A model generated the notes under the pieces. The model was not told where the DNA came from and ran no database searches. It worked only from the letters and a program-made list of their open reading frames with translations. A DNA stretch of 64,000 nucleotides from Balamuthia mandrillaris (taxonomy: Eukaryota; Discosea; Longamoebia; Balamuthiidae): assembly GCA_031835245.1 (NCBI GenBank), contig JAVKOQ010000017.1:233501-297500 (forward strand), read 5' to 3'. Numbering within the stretch: position 1 is the stretch's first letter; each line of letters starts with the position of its first letter. Below, piece by piece: positions 31,334-43,430 of this stretch. A program made the translations under genes and the position numbers.

Positions 31334-33217
31334 TTAAAACTCGCAGTGCCTATGATAGCGAGGGAATGGGATGACATCTCTGATGTTGTCAGTGCCAGCG
31401 ACGAACATGACCAGACGCTCAAAGCCAATGCCAAAGCCTGAATGAGGGACCGTGCCGAATCGTCTCAAATCCAAATAAGCTGCATAGGCCTCTTCCTCCA
31501 GTCCGGGCGTCGATCTTATCCTTTGGATTTGAAAACACGTTTCAGTCGAAGAACAAAGAGACGAAAAGTTTAAGTAGAACTGAAACTAAAGTACCTTTCC
31601 AGTAAAACGTCCAATCGCTCTTCTCTCTGGCTTCCTCCCACCAACTCTCCGATCCTGGGCACCAACACATCCATCGCCGCCACGGTCTCTCCGTCATCGT
31701 TTCTTCGCATGTAAAAGGCTTTGATGTCTTTGGGATAGTCGGTCACGACAACAGGACATCCTTCATAGATCACTTCGGTGAGATAGCGTTCGTGCTCGGA
31801 GGCCAGGTCCATTCCCCATTGAACTGGAAGCGTGAACAGGTCCTCTCCTTTTTCTTTGTAATGAAGAAGAAGCTCTTCGACGGCTTTCGTGTAGGTGATC
31901 CTCTGAAATGGAGACTCCAGGGCTCGTTGCAACCTTTGTCGAAGCGGAGGTAGAGGTCGTTGTCTACCTTGTTCCTGTATTTCTTGGAGCTGTTTACTTT
32001 CGAGGTAGACAAGGTCATCAGCGCACGTCTCCATCACGTGAGAGATGGCGAACTTGATGAAGGCTTCAGTCAGGTCGATGACGTCGTGAAGGTCCGCAAA
32101 GGCCACCTCCGGTTCGATCATCCAGAACTCGGCGAGGTGACGTGTGGTGTTGGCATGTTCAGCTCGAAAGCAAGGCCCAAAGGTGTAGACGCTGCCCAAG
32201 GAACAGGCGTAGTGTTCCGCTTGAAGTTGACCAGAGACGGTGAGAAAAGTGGGACGAGCGAAAAAGTCAGCTGCGTAATCTACACATGCTTCGTCTTTCT
32301 TTTCTTTCTCTTTATCTGCTTCTCCTTGTGTTGTTGAAGTTTTTGAGGTCGGAATGTCGGATAGCTTGTGGGACTTGGGGAGTAGCGTAGTCACTTGGAA
32401 CATCTCGCCAGCGCCTTCGCAGTCAGAGGCTGTGAGAAGAGGTGTTTGGACGTGGAAGAAGCCTCGCTCTTGAAAGAACTTGTGGACGGCAAAGGCAAGG
32501 GCGCTGCGAATCCTCATCGTAGCGCTTACCTGGTTGTTGTTTTTGAGAGAACAAACGATGAATAAAGAATAGAGAAGAAACGGGAAGAGAAGAAAGGAGA
32601 TAGAAGAGAAGGAAGCAACGTACAATGCGAGTTCTGGCTCTCAAATGTGCGACTTGCCTCAGATATTCCCTAGATGTAGCCTGCGCCATCAAGGGATAGC
32701 TCTCTGCGGGACACGCCCCCACCACGCCAAACTGCTCTACCACCAGCTCCACTCGTTGGCCTTTCGCCGGACTCTTTACCAATCGACCGCGCGCCCAGAT
32801 GGAGGAACCGGTGGTGGAGTGGTTGTGCTGCAGCAACTCCTCGAATGAGGCAGGCGTTTTGCTCTTGTCTACAACGAGCTGGAGGTCATGGATGCAAGAT
32901 CCGTCGTTCAGGTGGATGAAGGCCAGAGTCCTTTTGGCCTGGAGGCGGGTGGTCCGGATCCACCCGGCCACGGTAATGAGGGCGTCATCAGAGAGGAGGC
33001 CCTCGCCTTGATCCTTGCGGCCGAGGATTTGGTTGATGGCGGTGCGCCCTTGAAAAAGGTGGCGAGGAAGAGGAGGCAGCAGACGGTCTCTCTCCTGTTC
33101 CAGACGCTCCTTCTCAGCACGCAGCCTTTGGAGCTCGGTCAACGCCTCCTCCAATGTTTTGGGTTCTCCGCCTTCTTGCTCCACCGCTGTGTCTTGTGGT
33201 TGCACAGCGGGCAACAT
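31334..33217 (-). CDS. NARS: Asparaginyl-tRNA synthetase
   Basis: Three exons, 32624-33217, 31595-32529 and 31334-31520, encode 571 residues. A short coiled-coil N-terminus (residues 20-50, Leu/Glu/Arg-rich) is followed by the OB-fold anticodon-binding domain ([21 protein letters not shown]). The class II catalytic domain has [17 protein letters not shown], motif 2 [21 protein letters not shown] and motif 3 [12 protein letters not shown]. It charges tRNA-Asn. The end, [12 protein letters not shown], departs from the usual bacterial/organellar PFPRTPG ending and has features of the cytosolic type. A Lys/Glu-rich insertion lies after [10 protein letters not shown]. Compartment is undecided: no clear transit peptide is seen. 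Confidence 0.95.
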
Positions 33218-33621
33218 TTTTTTGTGCTCTAGCTATCACTGTAGTGAAAGAAGTGGGTGCTACCGTTTGGGTTTTGAAACGTTTGAATCAGACCAGCACT
33301 GGTTTTAGTGCGTCCACCATTCTTTTCTGTTCTGCCTTATGGTTGTGAGAAATTTCCGGGAACCAAAAAAATCATTCCCTATATGAATTCTGGTTGGTTG
33401 GTGAGGATCAATCACAACCATGGCCAATGAAAAATCAAAAACCGATCTATTAGTTCAATGGATCAATAATTAACAAAAAATGTCGCGACATACGTCATCC
33501 CGTTGCCTCGCGACGACCAATAGGAAAATAAATGAAATGATTTATGCGTTGATTTTTTTCTCCCTTTCTCTTTGCCGCTACTCCAAAAGAGAGCGAGTAG
33601 CGAAGGAAGGAAAAAAAAAAA

Positions 33622-33652
<31 letters not shown>

Positions 33653-34425
33653 TAAACTGACTTGGCGTTTGTTTTCAAACCAAACAGCAAGTTTTTGAAC
33701 CGTCCCCCTTTCCCTGTTATTTATTGTGTAGTGGGTGGGTTAAAAGGCGAGGCAGGTGGTTTTTTTTTTTTTCGAAGGAAAAGGAGAGAAAGAAATCAGT
33801 TGTCAGTTTTATTTTTTTCAACTTGGAAGGAAACGGATCCCATCCTTTGAGTGGATTGGATTGGGTGGCCATTTATTTAAACAAAAAAAATTTGCAAAGG
33901 TAAGCTTTTTTCTACCTTTTCATTGTTGTCAATGGTTTGCGTTTTGGATTAATCCAATACATAAACAAAAAACAAAACAAAGACGTTTCTGCCTGTTCTA
34001 TGGCCTAAAAGAAGTGATTTTGCCAAACCCTAATAAGAGACCTCAAAAACAAGAACACTGCGCAAGCAGCTGATCCTTTCTTTGTTTTTTTGGAACAGTT
34101 CTTTTTTTTTGTTGCACGTTTGGTACCTATTTCGTTATCCTTTTCATTTCTTTGGTTGTTTTTGTTCTGTTCTCGCTCGCGCGCGCGCTCTCTCTCCCCT
34201 CTGTTATTCTCATTCTTCTCTCTACCTTCTGTCTTCCAACTCGCCTGGCTCTCTCCCCTTCTCTCTCTGCTCTCTGCTCTTCATCGTTTCTTATTTGCGT
34301 ATGTTTCTTTCTTGTGCCTTTTGCGTTGCAATTTACTGATCAACTTTTATACGTTGTCCCATTTTCTATTCAAGATCTCAAGACACAAACAACACATACC
34401 CAACAAGAAAAGAGTGAGGTGTTTC
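33218..34425. promoter_or_regulatory. 1.2-kb divergent promoter region
   Basis: Noncoding spacer between AsnRS (-) and the large Gln/Ser-rich gene (+). It contains a (GA)n run at 33620-33650, T/C-rich leader sequence at 34140-34300 and a good splice-donor match, GCAAAG|GTAAGC, at about 33896-33905. The last suggests a 5'-UTR intron of the plus-strand gene. The small frames in it lack protein-like composition. Confidence 0.45.
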
Positions 34426-37400
34426 ATGCAACAGCTCACTGCTGCCACTTCAACAACTACAGCTGTAGGACGAACAGCCGCAGGAGAAGGATCCTTTGAT
34501 CTCTCTTTTCTCACTTCTTCTTCCTCTTCCTCCTCTCTCTTCATTTCATCTCCTCCTGCTTCTTCTGTTTCTTCTTCTTCTGCTGCTTCTTCTTCCTTTG
34601 CCACTTCCTCTTCTGGGCAGACAAAGAATGGTGGCAACAACACTTCCAATCATAATGGAAGGAGTTCGGATAGCTCAGAAGCAGAACTCATCGGAGCCAT
34701 CGAAGAGTTTATTGCTGACCTGTCTTCACCTGTACAGAGCCCGATATGCAAACTCTCGCTGCATAGAGCACCTTCTCTTTCTTCCTCTCCCTCTCGTTCC
34801 TCTTCTTTCGGCTTTCCTTCAGCACAATCACCGTTAGACGCCACACAATTGCCTTCTTCTTCTGCTTCTGCCTGTCATTCTGGTGGGGGCTGCGAAAGTT
34901 CAGAACACGATGGAGGTGCCGATGAAGGAATAGATATGTGGCTAAACCTGGAAAGAGGGGATGAGGAAGATGAAGCAAAATTGCAACAAGAAGAGGATAG
35001 ACGATTAAGTAGGAGTCAAAACATCAAAACAACAACGAAAGCAACTCACGAGTCTGATGATGATACCAGACGAGCAAATGAGAGAATGATCATGGCAATG
35101 ATGCAAGACAGACGATTCCCTTCTTCCTTTTCTACTTCTTACATACCGCGGCATCCATCATTTTCGCAAGAAGCAGCCAGATTGTTGTTTGCGGAAGAGG
35201 ATGAGCCGGATGGTGGTCGGAATTTGTCGCCACAGTTTCGGTTGCTCGCTTCGCATCGAAATAGTCGTGAGATACCAAGTCCACAGAGCCAACTCCTTGA
35301 TGTGGCTTTACAAACTTCTTTGGAGGGCGACCCGCCATCAATGTCGCCTCTTACTTCCAACAATTATTACGCACAGGTATACTCCTTTCTCCTTCTTCCT
35401 TCCTCTTCTTTTTTGCCATTTTTTTAACTAACAAACAAAAACAAAAAGCAGCCCAAAGCAATCAACATACAATATCCCATTAGGGTTGAGAAATCTGCCC
35501 CTCAATCTCAATTCGTCGAAGATAGCGCTGTTGCTACAACTTCCTCCTCTTCCACTTCTACTCCCTCTGCCTCCTCTTCTTCCGCATCACCCGCCCGAAA
35601 ACGCAAACGAGTATCTAAACCCTCTACCGAGTTAGTGAAGCCAGCAATGGACCATCTTCAAGGTCCACAACGTAAACGTACGGAAGAAAGTCCCGAGAAG
35701 ATGCTTCGGCAGGGTGCAGCTGCGGAACTGAAAGAAGCAACGCAAACATTTTACGATGATCACAACTCGAAGTTGAGTCAACAGCAAGAACGTGACGCGA
35801 AAGAAAAAGAAGGAAAACATACTTCGATCGTTCCGCGAAGGCAGCACTCTAATGCAACCCTGGAACGAGATAATATGTTGCGTAAACGAAAAGAAAAAGA
35901 AGTAAATGATGAAGACGACGAAGAATTAGAGGGACGTGCAGGAAGAAGCCACTCTTCGGAAGCTGTTGTATGGAATGCAGGATTGCACTTACAACTTTGT
36001 TGCATGATTTCCGAGTGTGTGGATGTATATGCTCGCACCACTTGGGCTTTCAACCCTTTGCATCCCGCCGCCTTAGACAAGAGCAACGTCTTTTATATCC
36101 TTTGCACGCAGCCAGGAGCAGAGGAGATCAGCGCCCTTTCCTTTAACGTGCATATCTGTGTTGCATTAGGTTTGTTCCTTCTTCCTTCGCGTCCTGTCTT
36201 CTTTCCTCTCTCTCTCTCTCTCACTCTCTCTCTCTCTCTTAACTCGTCTCACATTTATTATTTAACAATAGGCTACCTATTGTTGGGTGATGTGGATAGA
36301 GTACAAGACCTTTTTGTTAAAATCAGACGACTAGCTGGTTATTTATTCGAAGTTACAGATTATAGTGTTGCCTTAGGCTTTACCGTCTTAGGCTATGTTA
36401 CACTCGTGCGGTACTTTTTTCCTTAAACCCGACTTTCGTTTTTTTTCTTTCGCTTGCGCCTTTTGTGTCTACTTGGCTTCTCTCTTTCTCTCTCTTTCTC
36501 ACTAAGCCTTCAATTATTTAGATTGGGAGACGTCGAAAAGAGCTCCTATTATCTCCGTGTTGCCCTAAACTTGTGCCGCACTCTTGGAGCGTTCAACTGT
36601 GGCGTGTATATGCGTTGTTTGTACATACAATACTTCAATCCTGCCTTCTCCCTCTCCGAAATGCAGCGGTTGCAAATGGAGTTCAAGACGATAAAGAATA
36701 GGTATCCTCCTTATTCCATCGTGCGTGAGATCGTCTATCATCACAACACTTACGGTAATGGAGTTCGTTTGCGGAACCTTCCGGATGAGGCATTGCGAGA
36801 CATCGAATATTATCCGTTGGGAGAACCTTGTGACGAGGAAGAAGATGTAGAAAAAGAAGCAGAAGACGTAAAAGAACAAGAAGAAGACATAGAAGAACAA
36901 GAAGAAAGAAGGAATGGTAAGACCGTTTCTTACATGCATTCTTCTTCGACGTCGTCTGTCACTTGGAAACAACAAGTGGATAAAGACGAAGGACGCGAAG
37001 GAATACCAGAAGAACAAAGGGAAACGAGAAGGAATGGACCCGAAGAAGATAATTTCTTACATCCAGTCAAAAAGGAAAAAACAGAAACAGGAGGTGGCGA
37101 GCCGGAAAATAACAGAAGGTCAAGCAATCCCCAAACCAACTTTTGGGAACAGTTCGGAGACGAAGAAACACGAAGAACAAAGATCAACGCAAGCACAGCA
37201 GAAGCTGCCGTCAAACGGGAAGAACAAGATGGAGCCACAGAGAAGAAAGAGAAGGCAATAGAAGAGCAACCTCCCTCCAACAAACTGCTTCAACTCATGC
37301 CTCTCTCTCTTGAGAAATACTATGAATGCACTAAATGCCTCAACATTGCTATGAACCTCATTGCTGCCATCCTCATCGCTGAGAAGAAGAAAGACAAACG

Positions 37401-40400
37401 CCCCTCTACTTTTGAACCCATCTTCTCCATTCTAGACAATCTCGAGAAGCAGCTCTCCCACAACCCTCTCCCCAAAGTGGAACAGATTGCGATGGCTCTC
37501 TACATGGCTGCCACGAGAGCCATTTGCCATTGGATGTTGGGTGATCAGGAGTTTGCTCTCAAGTGGGCGAAAACGTTCCTTCTTTTGACAGAGAACAAGT
37601 GCTTTCACCTTATCATCACCAACACCCCGCAGTACATGATTTGGGTTACCAAGATCTTTCTTAGCACTCAACAGTTCGAGAACTTGCAGCGGTTGATGAG
37701 GTCTATGGAGCGCATAGAGCATCTCTTTGTGTCAGTGAGGACGTTGAAAACTCGTTTGTTGACGATTCTTTCTCAACATCAACGACCACAAGATCAAGAG
37801 CAGAATGCAGGTGGAGGAGCAGCAGAAACAGAAGAAGGCGCAGTGTATGATATGAATGTTTCCTCTACTTCAACCTCATCTTTTTCTTCTCCTCCAACTT
37901 CTTTTTCTTCCACCAGAAACCCATCGCCACCAGAAACGTCTTTGCGTATGAACATTTCTTCTTCCTCCTCTTTCTCCCCGCCTGAAGAATCTCCTCAACA
38001 ACAGCCACAACAACTACCACCTCAATTGCCACCTTCCTCTCGACCAAACAGCGTAAGCCAATACCCTCCCCATTTTATCAAAAACGACCCAAGCATACCA
38101 TTTCGTTCTTATTCGCAACCTCCTTCTCTCTCAACCTCATCTTCTTCGCCTTCTCTTCATCATCATCGCCATCTATCTGATCTGACTACCGAGAGTAGTG
38201 ATGCACCGTTGTTTCGTTCTCAAAGTCATTATGTTACGAGAGAAGTGCACAATCTTGACGGTGGCGATGCAGCTGTTGATGCTAACAAAAACCACAATAA
38301 TGATCATCTTCGTCGTGTTTATTCCTTTGAAGGCCCATCTTCTGCTGCCTCTATTCCTGCTCCGTCCAGAACGGTAATGATGCAAACGATGATGCGCAAA
38401 GGACAACGAAGACATGTTAACCCTTCTAATACTCCTCCTGCTTCATCTACACAAGTTATCTATCCTCACTCTCGTTACCCAACGGATGCTTATTCTCCCT
38501 CTCCTACAAACGGCAATAGCAATGATCAACTTTCATCTCGAACGGACAGTCGATCTCTTCCTCACTCCCCCCTTACTCCACTCTCTTCCTCATCTTCGGA
38601 CCTCATGAATGTTCGGCAGCCACTTCCACAGTATCAACACTCGTCTCCTTATTTCGCTTCTCCATCTTCAACTTCTGTTCCCTCTCCGGCTCCTTTTGCT
38701 TCTGACCCCATAAGTTTCAAAGCGTCTTCTTCTCAACGGCACATTATAGAGGGAAAGGAAGAAGAGACACAAAGAGAACTTACAATGACAGCGCCAGCAT
38801 TGCTAAGTAACAGCCACCCTCATCGTTTCTCTTCTGCTGGACCAGAAGGTCCGTTCTTTTCACCTACAGATGAGGCATCACAAGAAGTAATGAACAACGT
38901 GGTACAGCCATCATCTTCTACTTCCTCCTCTGCTTCTGCTCCTTATCAAGTCCGCAGAGCGGCATCTCCTTTGCACAGTGCAAACCAACCCATTCCATTC
39001 TCTCAACTTCCCGCTTCGTCATCTTTTGGAGAACAGTCTTTATCTGGCATAGATGCTCGTTCTTCACCTCCTCATCATCTTTCACTATCTCATCCATCTG
39101 TGTCGCCGTCTTCCTCGCCTCAAAAACAACAACAACGAACAAGAATGAGGTATCCTCTTCAAAACAACTCAAACCAGCAAGCGCCTTCATCATACCCAAA
39201 ACCCCAGTCACCAGCGCCGCCACCTCCGCCCCAACCATCTGCTGTAGCTTCAGCTTTTGGTTCTTCTGTATCAACGCCGCCAGCCGCCATAACATCCAAT
39301 AGCATTTCGCCCTCACGAAGAAGAACTGGATTTAGGATGAGAACCACCATTCTTTCACAGCAACCTCCTCATTCTCCTTCGCAACAACCTCCCTCGCCCT
39401 CGCCTTCTCCTTCTCCTTCTGCCTTTCCTACTTCTCATCACCAACCTTCGTCTTATACTGTCACTCCCCAACCTCCTTCGTTCTACTCTACACCACTATC
39501 ATCACAGCAACCAATTACTTCTCATCCGCCACTACCCACACCACAACGACAGCAGCTGCCACTTTCTCCTTATCCTCAACATCCTCAACATCCTCATCCT
39601 CATCGCCAGCAACAAGACGAAGATCATCGTCACAATTTTGTTCCTGCCTCTGTCGTCCCTTCTTCCATTCCTATTGCTCCTGTTGCTGCTTCTCCTTCCC
39701 CTTCTCATTACCAACCTCCTCTTCATCCTTCCCAGTATCAACAACGACAGAAAGCACGGGATGAGGCGGAAGAAGAAGTGGATGGTCGCATGTTAGCCTC
39801 CATGATGGAACATCACCTCCAGTCCGTTCACGCCGTTCATCATCCTCACCCTCATCCTCAACCACCTTCTCAGCAGTATTCTTCTTCCCCAGCCACAAAT
39901 GCATCGTTCAATCCTCGCCAACAACAACTACAGCAACAACAAAACGATCTTTCTTCTTCTGCTTCTGCTTCGGTTCATCGCTCTTCTTTCTCTGATACTA
40001 ATATAGTACCAACTGACCAACAACCACATTACTACTTTAGCGGCGATGCTTCTTATCGTAATCAACACCAACAACACCAAGCCAAACAAGAGGACTATCA
40101 TCCCCAACCTCATCCGCTCGTACTTCAACAAAACCAAAGCAACCAAAACCAGAACCAAAGCAACCCACAAGAAGCTGTTGCTCATCTTCATCGTTTTCTT
40201 CAACAACAACAAACGGACAACAATGGTTTTTCCTCCTCTTCTTCTGCTTCAAAGTCGTACCCTTACATCCAACCGACAGCCGCTCAACTGCAACAACTTT
40301 CCTCCGTTTTGGCTGCTTCGTCTGCCTCATCGACTCAAAACAACAGCCACATTGACCAAACCGGCCTAACAGCAGCAGCAAGTAACAACAATCGAGGTGG

Positions 40401-40593
40401 AGGAGCAAGAAGACAAAAAGGTGGCGGAGGAACCTCATCCACTGCCAACAACAACCACAGCAACACGACAAAGACCAATTGGCGATGGAAAGAAGAGAAC
40501 GATGCCGTTCGCAAGAAGAGAGAAAGAAGAAAGTCCACCACCACCACCACCACCCCTGCCACTTCTCATGCCGGCAACTCTTCTTCTGTCTGA
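34426..40593 (+). CDS. Very large low-complexity protein with helical TPR/MHR-like core
   Basis: Four exons, 34426-35376, 35452-36169, 36272-36410 and 36522-40593, encode 1,959 residues. The order is a Ser-rich N-terminus, a basic cluster (ARKRKRVSK, QRKRTEES) near 360-390, then a helical core at about 470-680 assembled across exons 2-4. Within the core are LLLGDVDRVQDLFVKIRRLAGYLFE and RLGDVEKSSYYLRVALNLCRTLGAF. A second helical block at about 800-960 precedes roughly 950 residues rich in Ser, Pro, Gln and His. The core loosely recalls the middle homology region of fungal-type transcription factors, but no Zn2Cys6 cluster is visible. A nuclear regulator is a guess from the basic clusters and Gln/Pro tracts. 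Confidence 0.75.
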
Positions 40594-40833
40594 CGCACAC
40601 AAAAACTTCATTTCTTTTTTTTATTCTTCTTTATTGTTGCATAAACACATTTATTTAAATTTTTTGTTAACCCCCGATATTTCATAATTTTTAATTTCGT
40701 CGAAAATTATCACGATATGTTGTCATATTACGATATATTTCACAATTTTTAAAGAATTTCATTTTGTAGACATATTATCACGATATATTGTCAAATTTGA
40801 AGAATAGCAAAAAAAAAAAGAAGCGAAAACAAT
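40594..40833. promoter_or_regulatory. A/T-rich promoter with repeated 24-bp element
   Basis: Two near-identical 24-bp elements beginning ATTATCACGATAT lie at 40706-40729 and 40774-40797. They match at about 22 of 24 positions and are 68 bp apart. A third partial ATTACGATATAT lies between them at 40728-40739. All sit just upstream of the peroxiredoxin start. Transcription-factor binding sites are inferred. Confidence 0.5.
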
Positions 40834-41621
40834 ATGGAAAAGAAGAATGCGACAGCAGCTACTAGGAGGCATGGCATGACGCTCAGGGCGAGAGCTGCCA
40901 ACAACAACACCATCAGCAAAAAACGTGCCGCTGGTGATGAAGAAGAAGAAAAGAAACCTATGAAGAAGAGCCAAGAAAAGCAGCCACAACAACGAAAGAG
41001 ACAAAGAAAAGCTGAACCAAAGCCAAAAAAAGAGAAAGAAGAAAAAGAAGAACAAGAACCGGAGGAGCGTATCAGCAATAGTGGTAATGGTCCCGTGACG
41101 ATCGGCGATCACGTGCCGGATTTCGAGGTGGTCAACGACGAGGGCGTCAAGGTCTCGTTCCAAGACATGGTCAAAGACAATGGCGTTGTCATTTTCTTCT
41201 ATCCCAGGGCCAACACTCCTGGTTGCACCAAACAGGTCGCTTTCTACTCCTGCAAAGAAAAACAAAAACAAAAACAAAAAAAGCTTACCAAACTTTTCAA
41301 ACAAAGGCATGCGGCTTTCGTGACGACTATGAGAAATACCAACAAGCCAACTATAAGGTCTTTGGGATGAGCGGCGATCGTCCTAAACCGCAAAGCAACT
41401 GGCGCGCCAAACACTCTCTCCCCTTTCCTCTCCTCTGCGATCCGGAGCACAAGGTCTTGGGCTCTGCTGTTTTTGGGGTGAGCAAAGATGGAGGAAAGAG
41501 CGTTGTGAGGAGTCATGTGGTGATAGAGAGGGGCGGGAGGGTGAAGGATATCAGGCGAAAGATCTCTCCTGGCGATAGCGTGCAAGAGGCTCTTCGGTGC
41601 ATTACTGGTTCAAGCAGTTGA
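40834..41621 (+). CDS. Peroxiredoxin Q/BCP with basic N-terminal extension
   Basis: Two exons, 40834-41235 and 41307-41621, give 238 residues. The thioredoxin-fold core begins near residue 88 (GDHVPDFEV). The peroxidatic Cys lies in FFYPRANTPGCTKQ. The splice join adds ACGFRD, giving the resolving Cys five residues later as in the PrxQ class. The N-terminal 85 residues are Lys/Arg/Glu-rich with likely nuclear localisation signals, like yeast nuclear Dot5. It should reduce peroxides using thioredoxin; nuclear location is an inference. The upstream region has paired repeated elements. It is convergent with SGF29, with 73 bp between stops. Confidence 0.93.
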
Positions 41622-41694
41622 AGAAAAGACGGAAACGAAAGAAGAAAGGAAAGTATGAAGCAGAAAGAAGGAAGAATGGAGAGGTGTATTCGTT

Positions 41695-41883
41695 TCAGTC
41701 TATGCAATGAATTACAAATCGAGGGGGGACTTGTTTTTTGGGGACCTGACCATTCTCTCGTTCTTCATCGGCAAAAGCTAATATATAGTTCCCGTTCTTT
41801 CGCTTTAGTTTGCGTTCAAAGGTTAGAGCAAATTAACGAGTAACGAAGGATAAAGACATAAAAGAGAAGAGAGCAAAGAAGGC

Positions 41884-41920
<37 letters not shown>

Positions 41921-43430
41921 ACAAGAACAAGAAAAATGAGAAGAAGAAAAAGAAGAGAAAGTAGAGAGCATCGGAGAGAACGTACGCGACGAGGACCAGC
42001 GAGAACAGTAGCAGGATAGAAGCTGGTGGTACCAGGATAGAGTGCCAGAACAGAGGCTCCTTTTGGGAAGAGGGTGGCCTTTGTCCAATTGCGAGGTACA
42101 GACGTGGGCAACGGAATAATAGCTCTACGTGGAAGCATGTACTTTCTTTTGTTGCAAAGAGCAGAGAAACGATTGTTAGAAGAGCGAAAGAACAAGAAGC
42201 AGAAGCAGAATGAGAAGAAGAAGAAACGAAACACACTTGCGCTCAGCTTCAGCAACTTCGTTGTCAGCATCAACAACTTCGTACTTATGTTTATCGGGGA
42301 GGTAGCGAACGATACTTGCAAGGATCCATGTCGGCTCTTGTTTGCCCTTAGGTCGTACTTTGGCGGCAACGCCCGAACCTGCTGGTATCATATAGTTGGC
42401 TGGTGCTCCTGCTGCGCCGCATAACGGTCTTGTTTTCCTGTTTTTTAATTTTAAAATTTGTTAATACTGGCACAAAAGAACGAGGATCGAAAAACCTACA
42501 TGTCATCTACAACAGGGAGAGTGGGATTGAAAGGATCAGCTCCTTCTACCGAAGTGCGTTGCCTCTTTGCGCTTCGCAACGATGTTTCGATGAAGTCTTC
42601 CGCGTCATCATCATCCTCCTCTTCCTCATCCTCTTCTTCGTCCTCTTCGTCTCTTTCTGCCTCATCTTCGTCTAAATCTATTTGCTCCGGCCGTCTCTTC
42701 TCTCCACCAACAAATGAAGCACGACTTGGTGCTTCTGTTATACTTGCGCCTCTATTTTCTTCTTCTTCATCCTCTGCTTCCTCTCCTTCCTCATCTTCCT
42801 CTGCCTCGTCATCTCCTCTTTCATTTCCTCCCTTTCCTCCTAAAGGCTTTTCGGTTGTGTGGTTGTAGTGGTGCCGCCGCTGGTTCAACATAATATCCAA
42901 CTTTTTATCTATCAAATGACTACTGTCGCAGTTAACAAATTTACTCGAAAAAACCGAAAAAGGAAGAGCCAACCAACGTACTGTTGACTCTTTTCAAGCA
43001 GGTTGCTGAGTGCATGATAGTGTTGCAAAAGTTCGGTTCTTTCCTCCTCCGAAAGTTCGATGAATACAAGACTGTCGCCACCGCTCATATCTTCCTTCGT
43101 TGCGGTAACGTTCTCCACCGGATCTTTTTTGTCGACACTGGTAGCAGTGTCGGAGGTTGACTTGGTTGCATGATTTTTGTGTTGTTCCCCTTCTTCAACT
43201 GGCGTGTGGGTGGAAGAAGAATAACCCGACGAAGAGGCGGCATGTTCATTGTTCGAGTCGGCCCACATTTTTCTTTTCACTCCCCTCTTGTTTTCGGTCA
43301 AGATCTTGGTCCGCAGCTGTTGGTAGTGAGTGAGCACTTTTTCGATCTCTTTGAGCACTCTATCCCACCGCCGTATCTCTGCGTGGCATTCTCTAAAGGG
43401 CACCGCGATACCTTCTTCTGCCGCGGCCAT
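41695..43430 (-). CDS. SGF29: SAGA-associated factor 29 (tandem tudor)
   Basis: Five exons: 42982-43430, 42500-42922, 42237-42437, 41986-42145, 41695-41802. Phases agree; 446 residues. The N-terminal half is helical then very acidic (Asp/Glu tracts at about 185-270). The C-terminal SGF29 domain has two tudor folds: NYMIPAGSGVAAKVRPKG, TWILASIVRYLPDKHKYEVVD, RRAIIPLP, then KGASVLALYPGTTSFYPATV and a last exon ending NYILAFADEE. SGF29 reads H3K4 di/trimethylation and anchors the SAGA histone acetyltransferase. The last exon was located by phase and by the family's terminal strand pattern. The acidic middle region is much longer than in animals or yeast. Confidence 0.93.
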
